Shown here: piece after piece, positions 7,322-15,060 of the stretch | Position numbering within the stretch: the stretch's first letter is position 1 | Layout: each line of letters opens with the position of its first letter | Assembly: GCA_947632555.1 (NCBI GenBank) | Contig: CANRPU010000005.1 | Span: 118,625-182,624, forward strand | DNA from: an uncultured Lachnospiraceae bacterium | GTDB lineage: Bacteria; Bacillota; Clostridia; Lachnospirales; Lachnospiraceae | Length of the DNA: 64,000 nt | Reading direction: 5' to 3' | Notes under the pieces: generated by a model | The model's database searches: none | The model's input: only the letters and a program-made list of their open reading frames with translations | What the model was told of the DNA's origin: nothing | Made by a program: the position numbers and the translations under genes

Positions 7322-9730
7322 CTATAGCCACTCGTCCCAAAAACGGGAGATCCTTTTCGCCACCGTATCCACGCTTACCGTTTCATAGTCTTCCCATTCT
7401 CTCGGGAAAAGCCTGCGGTAAGTATACTGCAGAAAGCGTTCGTCCAGCAGCACCACGATCCCCACGTCCTGCGCGGTACGGATCACCCTTCCCGCCGCCT
7501 GAAGCACTTTGTTCATACCGGGAAAGCGATAGGCGTAATCAAAACCGCTCTCTCCTCTCTCATCAAAATACCGCTTCAGCAGTTCCCGCTCCCGGCACAC
7601 CTGGGGTATTCCGGTCCCCACCACGATCACGCCTATGAGCCTGTCGTGGGTCAGATCGATTCCTTCTCCGAAAACGCCCCCCATCACGCAGAAACCGATC
7701 AGGCGCTTTTCCGCCTCCTGACGGTCCTCTCCGTCCGAGAATCGGGAGAGAAATTCTTCCCTGGCTTCCTCCCCCATGTATTCCTCCTGTACCGCGCACT
7801 CCGTTCCGTCTTCCGCGAAATGCTCCCTGTAGCGGGCATATACCCGGGAGAGCACCGCGTAAGAAGGGAAGAATACCATGTAGTTGCCATGCCGGTTCTT
7901 TACGATCTCATGGATATAACGGGCGATATTGAAAAATTCCTCCTCCGAGCGCCTGCTGTATCGGGTGGTCACGTCCCCTCCCAGGTACAGCCCCTTTTTG
8001 GCAGGATCAAACACCGATCGGGCATAGACCTCGTAGTCCCCGGCCTCCCCGCCCAGAAGTCTTTTATAATACTGGATGGGGAGCAGGGTAGCGGAAAACA
8101 GGATGGTGCTTCTGCCTCTTTCCATGCATTCCCGCAGATTCAGCGCCGGGTTGACACAGAAAAGCTTCACCAGAAAGCCCCCGTCTTCCTGCAGCATGGA
8201 GTATTTGACATAATTGTCATCCACCCTCTCATAAATATCCAGAAAATGGGATATTTCAAAGAAAAAATCCAGGATGCGCTTTCTGATCGGATTGTCATCA
8301 TTCTCGTCCAGATACTCGTCCAGGCCGTCATGCAGCTGCATCAGCGCCCGCGTCAGCCCGTCTATGGAGGTCAATACCCTGCACTCTCCCCCTTCCCGTT
8401 TTAATAACAGCAGTTCTTTATTACATCTTTCCAGCTGTTTTTCAAGTCTGGGGCCAAATTCCCGGATACGCCCTGTCACGGCGCCCCTGATCTCTTTTTT
8501 CAGTTCCATAAAAGCCTCTTTAGAAAGCGCGGCGCTGTACATTTCCCTGCCCCGCTCCAAAAGGTTGTGGGCCTCGTCCACCAGAAAGAGATAATCTCCG
8601 CTCTTTGCTCCCTCTCCGAAAAACCGGCGCAGATACACATTGGGATCAAATACATAATTATAATCGCAGATGATACCGTCCGCGAACAGGCTCATATCCA
8701 GGCAGAATTCAAATGGACATACGCGATGCCCGCGCGCGTACTCTTCCACCACTTCCCTGGTAAAGCTCTGGGAATGCAGCAGCAGGTCATAGATCGCGTC
8801 GTTGATCCGGTCAAAATGGCCTTTGGCGTAGGGACAGTGGTCCGGGTCACATTCCACCTCTTCCATAAAGCATATCTTTTCTTTGGCCGTCAGGACCACG
8901 CTTTTAAATTTCAGGCCTTTCTCCCGCAGCAGCGCGAAGGTATTTTCCGCCACCGCGCGGGTAACGGTCTTGGCCGTCAGATAAAAAATCTTATCCGCCA
9001 TATCGTTTCCTATGGCTTTTACTGCCGGAAAGATAGTGGAAACGGTCTTGCCCACACCTGTGGGCGCCTCGATGAACAGCTTCCTGCCATGATAAATGGT
9101 GCGGTACACATGGGACACCAGTTCCTGCTGCCCCTCCCGGTAAGCAAAGGGGAACTCCAGGCCGGCTATGGAAGCCTGCCGTCCGCGTTTCCACTCATAT
9201 TCGTAGTCCGCCCATTTTTTATACTGTAAAAGCAGTCCTTCCAGCCATTCTTTCAATGCCTCCGTCGTACTTTCCTCATAAAAATAGGCCAGTTCCTCCG
9301 TTTCGGCGTTACAGTAGCTCATGCGTACCCGTATCCGCTCAAGTCCTTTCTGCATCCCGTAAATGGCCGCGTATACCTTAGCCTGCGCCAGATGTACGGG
9401 AACCGGTCCTTTCATGCGCCCCACGTCTTTATAGGTCGTTTTGATCTCATCTATGGTAAGCATCTCTTCGGCGGCCGCATCCGCTGGAATTCCCCCGGTA
9501 TAGATGCCGTCAGCCCTGCCTTCCACCACGATCAGATACGCTCCCGCATCATAAGCGTAGCGCAGAAATACCTCCGCCTCGTATCCGGCTCCCATTTTTT
9601 TCTGCAGCAGTCTGTGTATCCGGCTGCCCTCCTGCATGGCGTTTTCGCCCGCTCCCGATCTTCTGTTGTCAATATCGCCGCTCCGCAGCAAAAATTCTAC
9701 CAGATTCCTGACCGATATCCGAACTTCCAC
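7322..9730 (-). CDS. DinG/XPD-family DNA helicase with N-terminal PD-(D/E)XK nuclease domain
   Basis: 802 residues. The C-terminal two thirds form a superfamily 2 Rad3/XPD/DinG helicase: Walker A APTGVGKT (222-229), DEAH as VDEAHNLLERG, and motif VI as QAAGRVIRTAQDVG. Between motifs I and II four cysteines (in KICFM, VEC, DHC and VCPFEFC) are placed like the iron-sulfur ligands of XPD/DinG helicases. Residues 1-130 look like a Cas4/AddB-type PD-(D/E)XK nuclease: His39, Asp74 in GRAD, Glu95 and Lys97 in DEIK, and a QxxxY motif at 116-120. It should unwind DNA 5' to 3' and may also cut it; the biological role is unproven. The GTG start is supported by TTGGAGG six bases upstream. It stands alone, after the HPr-like gene and its terminator. 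Confidence 0.88.
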   Translation of the reverse strand: MEVRISVRNLVEFLLRSGDIDNRRSGAGENAMQEGSRIHRLLQKKMGAGYEAEVFLRYAYDAGAYLIVVEGRADGIYTGGIPADAAAEEMLTIDEIKTTYKDVGRMKGPVPVHLAQAKVYAAIYGMQKGLERIRVRMSYCNAETEELAYFYEESTTEALKEWLEGLLLQYKKWADYEYEWKRGRQASIAGLEFPFAYREGQQELVSHVYRTIYHGRKLFIEAPTGVGKTVSTIFPAVKAIGNDMADKIFYLTAKTVTRAVAENTFALLREKGLKFKSVVLTAKEKICFMEEVECDPDHCPYAKGHFDRINDAIYDLLLHSQSFTREVVEEYARGHRVCPFEFCLDMSLFADGIICDYNYVFDPNVYLRRFFGEGAKSGDYLFLVDEAHNLLERGREMYSAALSKEAFMELKKEIRGAVTGRIREFGPRLEKQLERCNKELLLLKREGGECRVLTSIDGLTRALMQLHDGLDEYLDENDDNPIRKRILDFFFEISHFLDIYERVDDNYVKYSMLQEDGGFLVKLFCVNPALNLRECMERGRSTILFSATLLPIQYYKRLLGGEAGDYEVYARSVFDPAKKGLYLGGDVTTRYSRRSEEEFFNIARYIHEIVKNRHGNYMVFFPSYAVLSRVYARYREHFAEDGTECAVQEEYMGEEAREEFLSRFSDGEDRQEAEKRLIGFCVMGGVFGEGIDLTHDRLIGVIVVGTGIPQVCRERELLKRYFDERGESGFDYAYRFPGMNKVLQAAGRVIRTAQDVGIVVLLDERFLQYTYRRLFPREWEDYETVSVDTVAKRISRFWDEWL

Positions 9731-9765
9731 TTCCAGCCTCCAATGCTTTCCCGCTGTATCTGAAC

Positions 9766-9810
9766 AAAAAAACTCCCTATCCGAATAGTACTCTATTCGG
9801 GATAGGGAGT
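9766..9810 (-). terminator. Intrinsic terminator of the HPr-like gene
   Basis: A long near-perfect inverted repeat (arms ACTCCCTATC-CGAATAG and CTATTCG-GGATAGGGAGT, about 17 bp) is followed on the minus strand by a run of seven T. It lies between the HPr-like gene and the helicase gene. Confidence 0.9.
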
Positions 9811-9829
9811 CAAATCTTTCCCCTTTACT

Positions 9830-10054
9830 TTAGCAAGCTACCGCGTACCCTTTTAACAATTCTTCAAATTCAGCGTTATAACCGCTGTATCTGACAGTCA
9901 GTGTCTGGGAAAAATCGAGTCCGTATACACCTAAAAATGACTTGGCATCCACCGTATAGCTGTTATAAGCAATATCGATGTCAAAATCACAACGAGCCGC
10001 TACGGCTACAAAATGCTGTACCGCATTCTGGGTCAACTTAATTTTACGTTCCAT
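9830..10054 (-). CDS. HPr-like protein lacking the phosphorylatable histidine
   Basis: 74 residues, MERKIKLTQNAVQHFV at the start and AEFEELLKGYAVAC at the end. Length and the segment VDAKSFLGVYGLDF match HPr of the phosphotransferase system (the region around the regulatory Ser46, usually AKSIMGV). The first active-site loop, normally GxHARPA with His15, is replaced by NAVQHFVAVAARC: there is no HxRP motif. It is therefore probably not a phosphoryl carrier from EI to sugar permeases; it could keep a Crh-like regulatory role through the serine (inference). The ATG at 10054 is preferred over an in-frame TTG at 10078 because GGAAGG precedes it. It has its own promoter and terminator, so it is monocistronic. 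Confidence 0.8.
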   Translation of the reverse strand: MERKIKLTQNAVQHFVAVAARCDFDIDIAYNSYTVDAKSFLGVYGLDFSQTLTVRYSGYNAEFEELLKGYAVAC

Positions 10055-10146
10055 AATCGCTTCGCCTTCCTTTCTCAAATTTACCTCAACTGCAAAACTT
10101 CGGAATAAACTGTCATTTTAAGACTATTTTTCCCTGACTAAATAGA

Positions 10147-10174
10147 ATTATACCCTATCCGTGAAGAATGTAAA
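10147..10174 (-). promoter_or_regulatory. Promoter of the HPr-like gene
   Basis: Minus strand: -35 TTTACA (10174-10169), 16-base spacer, -10 TATAAT (10152-10147), about 90 bases upstream of the ATG. I see nothing else in the remaining intergenic sequence to 10323. Confidence 0.65.
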
Positions 10175-10323
10175 GTACTTTTTCCAATACATTTTTCGGC
10201 AAATCTGAAGAAAAAATTTCCCCCTGACGCGTTTTTCGGCAACTTGACAATTTTTCCGCCCGATCCGGCGCGCGTATTTTAAAAAGTGCACATATTTTTA
10301 TGAAGATCTTAAAGTTACCGCCC

Positions 10324-11124
10324 TTATTTTTCGTTACTTTTGGTAAACTCCGTCATGTGGGTACGGAAACGCAGGGGAAGCATATTGCGCTGCAGTACCA
10401 TATTTTTCCGTTCTTCAATACTAATACTATGACAAAACTGCCGAAAAAGTTCACTGTAATAACTTTCTTCCTCCGAAAAAAGAAAACGCTTCTCTTCTCC
10501 CTCCTCATTGACCAGAAACCAGTCCTGTCCCGCGGGATGCGCGGCATACTGCTTTCGTCCTTTGTCGTAGAGCAGAAAACTTTCCCCCGGGAGCCTGTCC
10601 GCGAAATGAGCGGCCAGCATTGGCAGAATAGCGTTCCGGGGCTCCACCACAGCCAGCAGCAGGCCGTTTCGCAGTTCCGAGAAACGCGTAAAACCTTTCA
10701 GGTGATGAAGCTCCCCGGAAGCATTCCTGCTCAGCGTCATCAGACTGTACACATCCGGATCGGTCAAATGGCGCAGAATGCTGCCCGTTCCGCCGCTGCC
10801 GGAAAGCCCCCATACCACGCTGCCATAAACGGCCTGGGCTTTCTCCGGCACCGGAGCGGTCAGCGCCAGCCAGAGGGCTTCATAATCCTCTTCGCAAAAA
10901 CGGCTTTTCAGGGTGCGTATTACTTTGTCCGCCTTTTCCCTATCCGGCCGAACCTCCCGGTATTCCGTAAAAAGGGAAAACTGCTCCGCCGCGCCCGCCC
11001 GCAGCCGGATGGACGCGTGAGGACGCCGCAGGGCATAGGCTTCATACACGCCGGTAAATATGCCCTCGGCGCTGTCCTCGCAAAGCAGGACCAGTATGTT
11101 GTTTTCCCTGCCGGCAGTTTCCAT
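10324..11124 (-). CDS. DUF4130 putative DNA repair protein (TIGR03915 family)
   Basis: 266 residues. Sequence pattern and context match the TIGR03915/DUF4130 family, which almost always sits beside a radical-SAM protein of the TIGR03916 family, as here: the partner ends 21 bp upstream. Recognisable stretches are DSAEGIFTGVYEAY near the N-terminus and HHLKGFTRFSEL in the middle, then a run of aromatic and charged residues. Members are annotated as putative DNA repair or modification proteins and some carry similarity to uracil-DNA-glycosylase-like folds; the exact reaction is unknown. Both genes should be transcribed from the LexA-box promoter near 12558-12586. Confidence 0.88.
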   Translation of the reverse strand: METAGRENNILVLLCEDSAEGIFTGVYEAYALRRPHASIRLRAGAAEQFSLFTEYREVRPDREKADKVIRTLKSRFCEEDYEALWLALTAPVPEKAQAVYGSVVWGLSGSGGTGSILRHLTDPDVYSLMTLSRNASGELHHLKGFTRFSELRNGLLLAVVEPRNAILPMLAAHFADRLPGESFLLYDKGRKQYAAHPAGQDWFLVNEEGEEKRFLFSEEESYYSELFRQFCHSISIEERKNMVLQRNMLPLRFRTHMTEFTKSNEK

Positions 11125-11145
11125 ATCCGTATCTTCCTTTCCGCC

Positions 11146-12498
11146 CTACAGCTCACCCAGCAGGGCTTTTCCCCCGTCTTCCGCCACAGGACGCGCGGCC
11201 AGGCCGTTATCGTCAAATAGGGACAACTGTCTGTAACTCACTTCCTCCGTGGCTATCCCCGCCCGTTTCCCCGTATCCGCCGTCAGATTCCGGAGAATGT
11301 AGTCTTCCTCCATTTTGGTTTTGTACATCATCCGGCCGCCGCAGGTAATAAAATACAGAGCGCGCTTCAGGACCACGCCCAGTTTTTTCAGCGTGGTAAA
11401 ATCCAGAACCCCCAGCCTTCTGGCGTTCACAATGCGTTTCGCGCTTCTGACCCCGATCCCCGGTACCCGAAGAAGCTGCTCATAGGGAGCTTTGTTTACC
11501 TCCACGGGAAAAACTTCCAGATGGCGCAGGGCCCAGTCTTCCTTCGGATCCAGGAGGATATTAAAGAAAGGTCTTTTCTCGTCCAAAAGCTCCCCCGCCT
11601 TAAATCCGTAGAAACGCAGCAGCCAATCCGCCTGATAAAGCCGATGTTCCCGCAGTAGGGGCGGTCCGCCGGCTAAAGCCGGCAGGGCCTTATCCTCGTT
11701 CACTTTGATAAACGCGGAATAAAACACTCTTTTCAGGTCAAATTTCTCATAAAGACTTTCCGCCACATTCAGGATCTGATAATCGCTCTCCGGGGTAGCG
11801 CCTACAATGATCTGCGTGGACTGCCCGCCGCTCACAAAGCGGGGAGCGTTCCGATACAGGGCGAGCTCGCCGCGGTTTGCGTCGATACCGTTCTGGATCT
11901 GGCGCATAGGAGTCAGGATATTCCGGCGATGCTTCCCCGGAGCAAGGGCACGGAGCCCTTCCGCCGTAGGCAGCTCCAGATTGACGCTCATCCGGTCCGC
12001 CAGATATCCGGTCATCTGGATCAGCCGGGCATCCGCCCCCGGAATGGCCTTCACGTGTATATATCCGCGGAAGCGGTACCTCTCCCGCAGCAGATAGAGC
12101 GTCCGGTACAGCAGTTCCATGGTGTAGTCCGGACTTTGCAGGATCCCGGAGCTTAAAAACAGGCCTTCGATATAGTTGCGCCGGTAAAACTGCATGGTCA
12201 GGTCACAGACCTCCTCCGGCGTAAAAGTGGCTCTCCGCACGTCGTTGGAACGCCTGTTGATACAGTATCTGCAGTCATAGACGCACTCGTTGGTCAGCAG
12301 GATCTTCAGCAGGGAGATGCATCTGCCGTCCGCGCTGAAGCTGTGGCAGATACCGCAGGCGGCGCAGCTGCCCATATCCCTGCCGCTTCCCTTCCGCTCC
12401 ACCCCGCTGGAGGTGCAGGCAGCGTCATATTTGGCCGCATCACTTAAGATATGCAGTTTTTCCATAAGGGTCATTCCGCCGCTCTCCAGCCGCTCCAC
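11146..12498 (-). CDS. Radical-SAM putative DNA modification/repair protein (TIGR03916 family)
   Basis: 450 residues. The radical-SAM cluster motif is CVYDCRYC (Cys72, Cys76, Cys79), binding the 4Fe-4S cluster and S-adenosylmethionine; additional cysteines in SCAACGICHSF (45-51) may bind another cluster. Near the C-terminus a helix-hairpin-helix (RVPGIGVRSAKRIVNARR) points to DNA binding. This is the usual partner of DUF4130 proteins; a photoproduct-lyase-like direct repair activity has been suggested for such pairs but is not established. The GTG start at 12498 is supported by AAAGGAGG eight bases upstream. The promoter lies between two LexA-type boxes, which fits induction by DNA damage. 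Confidence 0.9.
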   Translation of the reverse strand: MERLESGGMTLMEKLHILSDAAKYDAACTSSGVERKGSGRDMGSCAACGICHSFSADGRCISLLKILLTNECVYDCRYCINRRSNDVRRATFTPEEVCDLTMQFYRRNYIEGLFLSSGILQSPDYTMELLYRTLYLLRERYRFRGYIHVKAIPGADARLIQMTGYLADRMSVNLELPTAEGLRALAPGKHRRNILTPMRQIQNGIDANRGELALYRNAPRFVSGGQSTQIIVGATPESDYQILNVAESLYEKFDLKRVFYSAFIKVNEDKALPALAGGPPLLREHRLYQADWLLRFYGFKAGELLDEKRPFFNILLDPKEDWALRHLEVFPVEVNKAPYEQLLRVPGIGVRSAKRIVNARRLGVLDFTTLKKLGVVLKRALYFITCGGRMMYKTKMEEDYILRNLTADTGKRAGIATEEVSYRQLSLFDDNGLAARPVAEDGGKALLGEL

Positions 12499-12539
12499 CG
12501 CCCCATCCTCCTTTTCTGTCCGCTATCGCCGCAAGGCCA

Positions 12540-12551
12540 GAACATTTGTTC
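12540..12551. promoter_or_regulatory. LexA (SOS) box 1
   Basis: GAACATTTGTTC matches the Gram-positive LexA pattern GAAC-N4-GTTC. It lies just after the -10 box of the radical-SAM operon promoter and should cover the transcription start. Confidence 0.8.
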
Positions 12552-12557
12552 TAATCT

Positions 12558-12586
12558 ATCCTACCACATATTCTTTTGGTTGGCAA
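12558..12586 (-). promoter_or_regulatory. Promoter of the radical-SAM/DUF4130 operon
   Basis: Minus strand: -35 TTGCCA (12586-12581), 17-base spacer, -10 TAGGAT (12563-12558). It lies exactly between the two LexA-type boxes, so the repressor could block RNA polymerase from both sides. Confidence 0.75.
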
Positions 12587-12595
12587 CAGTTTTTA

Positions 12596-12607
12596 GAACA
12601 AATGTTC
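12596..12607. promoter_or_regulatory. LexA (SOS) box 2
   Basis: GAACAAATGTTC, again GAAC-N4-GTTC, 56 bp centre to centre from box 1. It is ten bases upstream of the -35 of the radical-SAM promoter and three bases upstream of a possible asnA -35 (12611-12616), so it could influence both directions. Confidence 0.8.
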
Positions 12608-12610
12608 TGC

Positions 12611-12639
12611 TTGCGGTGGAATAAAAAAAGAGGTTAAAT
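12611..12639 (+). promoter_or_regulatory. Possible promoter of asnA
   Basis: Plus strand: TTGCGG (12611-12616), 17-base spacer, TTAAAT (12634-12639). A short hairpin AAAGAGC..GCTCTTT (12657-12683) lies in the leader just before the asnA ribosome binding site; it may be an mRNA-stability element or a weak attenuator. Confidence 0.4.
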
Positions 12640-12702
12640 AGAAGAAGATGCAAGACAAAAGAGCAGCGGACGCCGCTCTTTATCGGAAACGGAGAAAAGA
12701 AT

Positions 12703-13713
12703 ATGAGTGAGATCAGAATACCAGCCGGATACCATTCGGAACTCAATCTCTACGATACGCAGATCGCCATTAAAACAGTAAAGGACTTCTTCCAGACACT
12801 GCTGGCGGAAAGGTTACACCTGTTACGTGTATCCGCTCCGCTGTTTGTGGATCCCGCGTCAGGATTGAACGACAATTTAAACGGCGTGGAACGCCCCGTC
12901 ACCTTTGATATCAGAGAGCAGGACGGCAGACCGGCGGAAATCGTACATTCCCTGGCCAAATGGAAACGGTACGCGCTTAAAAAATACGGTTTTCACGTGG
13001 GAGAAGGCCTCTATACCGACATGAGCGCCATACGGCGTGACGAGGCCGTCGATAACATACACTCCATCTATGTAGACCAGTGGGACTGGGAAAAGATCAT
13101 AGAAAAAGAGGACCGCACCCTGGATACTTTGAAGGATACCGTCCGTACAGTGTATAAGGTTCTGCGGAAAACAGAAAAATATCTGGCCATCCATTACGAT
13201 TATATAGAAGAGATCCTGCCCCACGACATTTTCTTTATTACCTCTCAGGAGCTGGAAGACATGTTTCCCGACTGTCCTCCCAAAGAAAGGGAGTATTACA
13301 TTGCCAAAGCCAAAGGGGCGGTCTGCGTCATGCAGATAGGCGATATGCTGGAATCCGGCCAGCGCCATGACGGAAGAGCCCCCGACTATGATGACTGGGC
13401 TTTAAATGCCGATATCGTGGTTTACTACCCCGTGCTGGATATTGCCCTGGAGCTTTCTTCCATGGGGATCCGGGTGGACCGGGAGGCTCTGCTTTCCCAG
13501 CTGGAAAAAGCCGGCTGCCCGGAGCGGGCAGATCTGCCTTTTCAACAGGCTGTTCTGCGGGAAGAACTTCCCTATACCATCGGCGGCGGCATCGGCCAGT
13601 CCCGTATCTGTATGTTCTTTCTGAGGAAGGCCCACATCGGAGAAGTACAGTGCTCTCTCTGGCCGGAAGAAGACATGAAAAAAGCCGAAGAAGCAGGACT
13701 GCAGATGCTGTAG
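12703..13713 (+). CDS. asnA: Aspartate--ammonia ligase (asparagine synthetase A)
   Basis: 336 residues, the normal length for AsnA, a class II aaRS-like enzyme that makes asparagine from aspartate, ammonia and ATP in the cytoplasm. Visible family features: YHSELNLYDTQIAI at the start, RVSAPLFVDPASGLNDNLNG, the substrate-binding stretch FDIREQDGRPAEIVHSLAKWKR, and the class II motif 3 near the end (GGGIGQSRICMFFL). Start ATG at 12703 follows CGGAGAAAAGAAT. It is divergent from the radical-SAM operon and convergent with the NlpC/P60 gene (16 bp between stops). It uses free ammonia, in contrast to glutamine-dependent AsnB. Confidence 0.95.
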   Translation: MSEIRIPAGYHSELNLYDTQIAIKTVKDFFQTLLAERLHLLRVSAPLFVDPASGLNDNLNGVERPVTFDIREQDGRPAEIVHSLAKWKRYALKKYGFHVGEGLYTDMSAIRRDEAVDNIHSIYVDQWDWEKIIEKEDRTLDTLKDTVRTVYKVLRKTEKYLAIHYDYIEEILPHDIFFITSQELEDMFPDCPPKEREYYIAKAKGAVCVMQIGDMLESGQRHDGRAPDYDDWALNADIVVYYPVLDIALELSSMGIRVDREALLSQLEKAGCPERADLPFQQAVLREELPYTIGGGIGQSRICMFFLRKAHIGEVQCSLWPEEDMKKAEEAGLQML

Positions 13714-13729
13714 CGTTTCCGCTCTCCCG

Positions 13730-15040
13730 CTAATCTATCACATTCTTAACGCCCATGATCGTACTGTAATCGGCCTCGCTGATGATAACGCCCTTCCTGG
13801 AGTTGGCGGAATGGATGATCTGTCCGTCACCGATATAAAGCCCCACGTGGGTGCAGCTTCTGCCCCCGTTGGAAGTATAGCAGATGATATCGCCGGGCTG
13901 TATTTCACTGTAATCAATGCTCCGGCCGGCCGAAGACAGCTGGCCGGACGGTGTTCTGCTGATGGAATAACCGAAATCCGCGTAAATAAAACAGGTAAAC
14001 CCGGAACAGTCCGTTCCCGCCGCCAGGCTGGAGCCGCCGTGTACATAGCTGTTTCCCAGGTACTGCATGGCGTATTCCACTATTGCCGCCCGCAGTTCCT
14101 CCGCGGATTCATAGCCGGTGATCTCCGGCGGAGTATAGGACGCCGCGCTCTGCGTGTCCTCATTTCGCGAAGCGGCTTCTTCCGCGGCCGCCCTGGCTGC
14201 TTCTCTTTCCGCTCTTTCTTCTTCCAGAGATTTCGCGTAGGTCAGTTCCCGCGTCACCACCACATATTCCGCCGCGACGTAGCCCTCCGTTCCGTCCGCG
14301 CTTCGTATCCGCAGCCAATCTCCGCAGTCCTCCAGGACCTCCAGTACGCTGCCCTGATCCGCGAAGCCCGTTCTGCGCGCTTCCACGTCCGGGGCTTCCC
14401 TGATATTGAGGCGGTCCGCCTGCACCATGGCCGTACACTTCACAAAGCTCTCGGCGATTCCTTCCGCCTCTTCCCCATACAGGAAAAATTCTGCCTTGGC
14501 GTATCCGTCCAGGCTGCCGGAAACAATATGAAACCATTCCCCGTTTTCGTCCGCTTCCCCCATTACCCTGGCCGCTCCGCCGTCATAGAGCTTTCCTATC
14601 ACCGGATAATCCGTACCGGCTCCGCTGCGGATATTGATATAATCGTCCACATCGGCAAACGCCAGCTCTTCCACGGGAATCCCGTCTATCAGTCCGGCGC
14701 CGGGCTCCTCCTCCAAGGCATCCTCCAAAGCGGCCCCGTTCTGCGCTGTCATATCCTCCGACGCCTCCCGGTCCGATACCGAACCGGCGCTGCCGGCATA
14801 GTTCTCTCCCGCCGGACCGTTTCCCGTGGAAACATCCCCCGTGGAAATATCTCCCCCGGAAACATCCCCCGTAGAAACATCTCCCTCAGAAACATCTCCC
14901 CCGGAAACGGATATGTTCCCTTCCGCTCCCTTCGCCGCCGCGGTATGAAAGCAAAAAATACCTGCGGCAGCACATATCAGTGCCGCCGCTACCATGATCT
15001 CCGTAATCTTTCTTTTGTTCTTCATCTGATGATCTCTCAT
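13730..15040 (-). CDS. Secreted NlpC/P60 peptidoglycan hydrolase with two SH3 domains
   Basis: 436 residues. A signal peptide (hydrophobic about 14-35) is followed by a short G-D-V-S-rich repeat segment (about 45-73), two bacterial SH3 domains (around INIRSGAGTDYPVIGKL and LNIREAPDVEARRTGF) and a charged linker rich in E, R and A. The C-terminal NlpC/P60 domain has the catalytic cysteine in TDCSGF, the histidine in THVGLYIG and a polar residue in HSANS. It should cleave peptide stems of peptidoglycan at the cell surface; the SH3 domains bind the wall. Two starts are possible (15040 or ATG at 15025, 5 bases after a weak GAGAG); neither has a strong site. It begins 20-35 bp after the chemoreceptor gene, so the pair may be co-transcribed. 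Confidence 0.9.
   Translation of the reverse strand: MRDHQMKNKRKITEIMVAAALICAAAGIFCFHTAAAKGAEGNISVSGGDVSEGDVSTGDVSGGDISTGDVSTGNGPAGENYAGSAGSVSDREASEDMTAQNGAALEDALEEEPGAGLIDGIPVEELAFADVDDYINIRSGAGTDYPVIGKLYDGGAARVMGEADENGEWFHIVSGSLDGYAKAEFFLYGEEAEGIAESFVKCTAMVQADRLNIREAPDVEARRTGFADQGSVLEVLEDCGDWLRIRSADGTEGYVAAEYVVVTRELTYAKSLEEERAEREAARAAAEEAASRNEDTQSAASYTPPEITGYESAEELRAAIVEYAMQYLGNSYVHGGSSLAAGTDCSGFTCFIYADFGYSISRTPSGQLSSAGRSIDYSEIQPGDIICYTSNGGRSCTHVGLYIGDGQIIHSANSRKGVIISEADYSTIMGVKNVID
14821..14910 (-). repeat. 15-bp tandem repeats encoding GDVS-type units
   Basis: About six copies of a 15-bp unit encode the pentapeptide series SGGDVSEGDVSTGDVSGGD and so on, between the signal peptide and first SH3 domain of the NlpC/P60 protein. 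It is probably an extended surface spacer; copy number may vary. Confidence 0.8.
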
Positions 15041-15060
15041 AAAATAACGCTTGTTTTTAT

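Noticed and set aside
14821..14910. 15-bp repeats considered as a CRISPR or operator array
   Set aside because: They are in-frame coding repeats within a surface protein and have no spacers.
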